From an uncultured Muribaculum sp. (lineage in GTDB: Bacteria; Bacteroidota; Bacteroidia; Bacteroidales; Muribaculaceae), in contig CAJUMZ010000025.1 in assembly GCA_910587665.1 (NCBI GenBank), forward strand, positions 1 to 44,124: DNA of 44,124 nucleotides, read 5' to 3'. Below are positions 41,639 through 44,124 of this stretch, in pieces; the stretch's first letter is position 1, and each line of letters begins with the position of its first letter. The notes below the pieces were generated by a model. That model had not been told where the DNA came from. It worked only from the letters and a program-made list of their open reading frames with translations, and ran no database searches. The position numbers and the translations under genes were made by a program.

Positions 41639-42869
41639 TTTCTTTTCGTATTATTCCCGCCGAATAGGCAAACACGACTAAAAAACAGACCACCGGAACC
41701 CAGAATGACACGCCTATGCCAAATCGGTCAGACACCATTGCCTGAAGCGGGGTTATGATCGCGCCTCCGAGTATCGCCATTATAAGCCCTGACGCCGCCA
41801 GTTTGGCATTTTCTCCGTTAATTCCATTGAGAGCGATACCGTAGATTGTAGGAAACATCAGTGACATACATGCCGATATTCCGACGAGTGCAACAACCGA
41901 GCACCATCCCTGAGAAGTAATTACTGCAACCGTACACGCAACAGCCGCAACCGATGCCGCGGCAAGAAGCAAAACGGGGCGGACAAATCCCATAAGCCAC
42001 GTGAACAAGAAGCGGAAAAGCGTAAACGCCACGATGGAATACAGGAATATCATCGAGGCATCACGCTCCATAATGCCAAGGCGATCCATGGCAAGACGAA
42101 TTGTGAACGACCACACACCAGTCTGTACTCCTACGTAAAAAAACTGTGCCACAACGCCGTAACGCCAGCGTCGGTTTTGCAACAGTTCTTTAAATACAGG
42201 TATGATTCCCGCCCCATCCGATCGGTCACGGTCACTTGGCATCCTTACACATGCTATCACTACAAGCAGCGTGAGCAATATACAGCCGATAAGCATATAT
42301 GTGCCGGAGATCGAAGTCAATTCATGACGCTGCACGGCAGCAAGCGCCTCCTCCCCCATCCGTGAACGCGCAACGGCATCGGCACCGTGAAGTTCCGAAA
42401 GTATGAAATGACGGCTCAGCAATATACCGCATATCGCCCCTATGGGATTTAACGTCTGTGCGATATTAAGCCGGCGTGTTGCCGTCGACTGATCGCCCAT
42501 CGACAGGATATATGGGTTGGCTGTAGTCTCAAGGATGGCACATCCTCCCGCCATTATATAAATGGCTACAAGGTAAAATCCATACGATGCCGCTTCACCC
42601 GCCGGGAAAAAGAGCATCGTTCCTGCGGCATAAAGAGCCAGTCCGAGCAGTATGCCCGACTTATAGGAATAGCGGCGAATGAACATTGCTGCGGGAAGTG
42701 CGAAACAGAAATAAGCACCATAGAATGAGAACTGCACCAATGATGTCTGAAGGTCGCTCATCGACATTATACGCTTAAATGCCGCAAGGAGCGTGTCGTT
42801 CATGTTGTTGGCGACACCCCACAGAAGAAACAGCAATGATACAAGCAGAAACGGTAACCGGGATTTCAT
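41625..42869 (-). CDS. Sugar:proton symporter, FucP-like MFS permease
   Basis: 414 residues from ATG 42869. The frame is open to 42911, but a promoter overlaps that segment, and this start gives a compact N-terminus (MKSRLPFLLVSLLFLLWG). Twelve membrane helices are expected. Residues known to matter in E. coli FucP have counterparts: Asp in GVANNMNDTLL and Glu in GCAILETTANPYI. LQTSLVQFSFYGAYFCFALP is also typical of the group. FucP-group members carry L-fucose, but related ones carry galactose or glucose. The overlap with the kinase fusion gene suggests that the imported sugar is the substrate of that enzyme. Confidence 0.9.
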   Translation of the reverse strand: MKSRLPFLLVSLLFLLWGVANNMNDTLLAAFKRIMSMSDLQTSLVQFSFYGAYFCFALPAAMFIRRYSYKSGILLGLALYAAGTMLFFPAGEAASYGFYLVAIYIMAGGCAILETTANPYILSMGDQSTATRRLNIAQTLNPIGAICGILLSRHFILSELHGADAVARSRMGEEALAAVQRHELTSISGTYMLIGCILLTLLVVIACVRMPSDRDRSDGAGIIPVFKELLQNRRWRYGVVAQFFYVGVQTGVWSFTIRLAMDRLGIMERDASMIFLYSIVAFTLFRFLFTWLMGFVRPVLLLAAASVAAVACTVAVITSQGWCSVVALVGISACMSLMFPTIYGIALNGINGENAKLAASGLIMAILGGAIITPLQAMVSDRFGIGVSFWVPVVCFLVVFAYSAGIIRKENAKG

Positions 42870-42888
42870 TCTATTTGTAGTTCTTACG

Positions 42889-42920
42889 CAAATGTAATGA
42901 CTTTCGTTCAATTACGCAAA
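42889..42920 (-). promoter_or_regulatory. Promoter of the permease-fusion-fcl operon
   Basis: On the minus strand TTTG at 42920-42917, a 20-base spacer and TAcaTTTG at 42896-42889 make a good promoter. The start site would be about 13 bases before the ATG at 42869, so the downstream ATG is the likely start of the permease. Confidence 0.65.
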
Positions 42921-42941
42921 AATAAATCACCTCGGCAACCG

Positions 42942-44033
42942 CTATTTCACAATTCCCTTTTCAAGGTATTCGGCGAGGTTGGTGCGGACCTTTTCACCTG
43001 CACGCTCAACTGCGACCTTGGCAATGTCGGCATCAACCATAAGATTTACGAGTTGCTCAAACGAGGTCTTCTTCGACGGATCCCATCCGAGTTTCTCCTT
43101 CGCCTTCGTCGGGTCACCCCAAAGGTTGACCACATCTGTCGGGCGGTAGAAGTCGGGTGACACCTCAATCACAACCTTACCGGTATTCACATCTATGCCC
43201 TTTTCATTCTCACCCTCACCCTCGAAACGCAACTCGATTCCGGCACGCCGGAAAGCATAAAGGCAGAACTCGCGCACCGAGTGTTGCTCGCCGGTGGCTA
43301 TCACATAGTCCTCCGGTTCCGGCTGCTGGAGTATAAGCCACATGCACTCCACATAATCCTTTGCATACCCCCAGTCACGGAGAGACGATAGGTTACCGAG
43401 ATACAGTTTCTCCTGCTTGCCCTGTGCTATGCGCGCGGCGGCAAGGGTTATCTTGCGGGTCACGAATGTCTCGCCACGACGCTCCGACTCATGGTTGAAT
43501 AGAATACCGGAGCAGCAGTACATGCCGTATGCCTCGCGGTACTCCTTCACAATCCAGAAGCCGTATAATTTGGCTACAGCATAAGGGCTGTAGGGATGAA
43601 ACGGCGTTTTCTCATTCTGAGGCACCTCTTCCACCTTGCCGTAAAGCTCCGATGTGGAAGCTTGATAGATTCGGCATGTGTCTTTAAGCCCACACAAGCG
43701 TACGGCCTCGAGTATGCGCAACACACCGGTCGCATCAACATCGGCCGTAAACTCCGGCGAGTCAAACGACACCTGTACATGACTCTGTGCCGCAAGGTTA
43801 TAAATCTCGTCGGGGCGCACCTTCGACACCACCTGCATGATCGACATCGAATCGCCGAGGTCGGCATAATGCAGATGAAAATGCGGCTGCCCCTCCAAGT
43901 GGGCTATCCTTTCGCGGAAATCTACCGACGACCGACGAATGGTCCCGTGCACCTCATACCCTTTCTCCAATAAAAACTCGGCAAGAAACGAGCCGTCCTG
44001 ACCCGTTATCCCCGTAATCAATGCTTTCTTCAT
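42942..44033 (-). CDS. gmd: GDP-mannose 4,6-dehydratase
   Basis: 363 residues, the usual length. It converts GDP-mannose to GDP-4-keto-6-deoxymannose, the first step of GDP-fucose synthesis. The NADP-binding motif is ITGITGQDGSFLAEFLL (residues 6-22); the catalytic residues are in QASTSELYGK (Thr and Glu) and SPYAVAKLYGFW (Tyr and Lys of YxxxK). ILFNHESERRGETFVTRKI is a hallmark of the family. Its product feeds fcl, but the permease and the kinase fusion gene intervene, with their own promoter 22 bases after gmd. The upstream gap to the next gene is only 36 bases, so gmd may be transcribed from further upstream. Confidence 0.97.
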   Translation of the reverse strand: MKKALITGITGQDGSFLAEFLLEKGYEVHGTIRRSSVDFRERIAHLEGQPHFHLHYADLGDSMSIMQVVSKVRPDEIYNLAAQSHVQVSFDSPEFTADVDATGVLRILEAVRLCGLKDTCRIYQASTSELYGKVEEVPQNEKTPFHPYSPYAVAKLYGFWIVKEYREAYGMYCCSGILFNHESERRGETFVTRKITLAAARIAQGKQEKLYLGNLSSLRDWGYAKDYVECMWLILQQPEPEDYVIATGEQHSVREFCLYAFRRAGIELRFEGEGENEKGIDVNTGKVVIEVSPDFYRPTDVVNLWGDPTKAKEKLGWDPSKKTSFEQLVNLMVDADIAKVAVERAGEKVRTNLAEYLEKGIVK

Positions 44034-44069
44034 ATACCTATTATCTATTTATCTATCTTAATTTAAATT

Positions 44070-44124
44070 TTATTCTGATTTGAATGTTATGTCGTCGGTG
44101 CGGGGGTGGACAAACTCGAATTGG
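44070..44124 (-). CDS. 3' end of a gene running off the window
   Basis: Seventeen codons and a TAA stop (44070-44072) are visible on the minus strand, reading QFEFVHPRTDDITFKSE. The reading frame is clean and the sequence is protein-like. It precedes gmd by 36 bases and could share an operon with it. The family cannot be identified from so few residues. Confidence 0.45.
   Translation of the reverse strand, partial: QFEFVHPRTDDITFKSE

Overview
This window looks like a chromosomal segment of a gut Bacteroidales bacterium, most likely a Muribaculaceae (S24-7 group) relative. The evidence is a SusC/SusD pair with a divergent hybrid two-component regulator, Bacteroidetes-type promoters (TAnnTTTG boxes, some with an upstream TTTG), lipoproteins with an acidic residue after the lipobox Cys, type IX-like C-terminal tails, and no obvious Shine-Dalgarno dependence. 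The family assignment is an inference. I see no rRNA, tRNA, CRISPR array, phage or insertion sequence.

Layout. 1-5100 is a worn region: an intact sodium/calcium antiporter, two lipoprotein genes of unknown function, a second antiporter copy that has lost about 248 codons from its middle, and a bile-salt-hydrolase-type gene broken by a 5-bp tandem duplication. 5112-25662 (minus strand) is one long polysaccharide utilization locus (PUL). In transcription order it encodes SusC, SusD, a carbohydrate-binding-like protein, GH16, two GH43 proteins of the exo-beta-1,3-galactanase type, GH35, a GH105-DUF2264 (GH154-like) fusion, a BNR_4 propeller with a DUF4861-like tail, then galactokinase, UDP-glucose 4-epimerase and a sugar nucleotidyltransferase with almost no spacing. 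The divergent HTCS regulator is at 25996-29973. The set fits a beta-1,3-galactan / type II arabinogalactan target with uronic acid caps. Released galactose would be phosphorylated and activated by genes of the same operon. No galT is present in the window; the nucleotidyltransferase may replace it.

30011-34026 (minus) is a tight five-gene redox operon: aldo/keto reductase, cyclophilin-like lipoprotein, hexapeptide acetyltransferase, flavin reductase-ABM monooxygenase fusion and carboxymuconolactone decarboxylase-cupin fusion. It has three ATGA stop/start overlaps, a small unknown gene in front, and a divergent AraC regulator (34272-35171). Three of the five products carry export signals, which is unusual for such domains.

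35398-38181 encodes a 927-residue secreted protein made of four lectin-like units and three helical spacers. The same spacer and lectin units form the C-terminal half of the PUL GH16 enzyme. 38261-39437 holds a cupin gene divergent from an HxlR regulator and a small membrane protein, with a face-to-face inverted repeat carrying both -7 boxes. 39496-44033 (minus) holds the GDP-L-fucose genes gmd and fcl, separated by a FucP-like permease and a cytidylyltransferase-GHMP kinase fusion that resembles an alternative, Fkp-like sugar activation enzyme. The last bases hold the 3' end of one more minus-strand gene.

The best leads for something undescribed are the nucleotidyltransferase-kinase fusion beside the permease, the multi-lectin protein that shares modules with GH16, the exported redox operon, and the galactan PUL that carries its own galactose activation genes.
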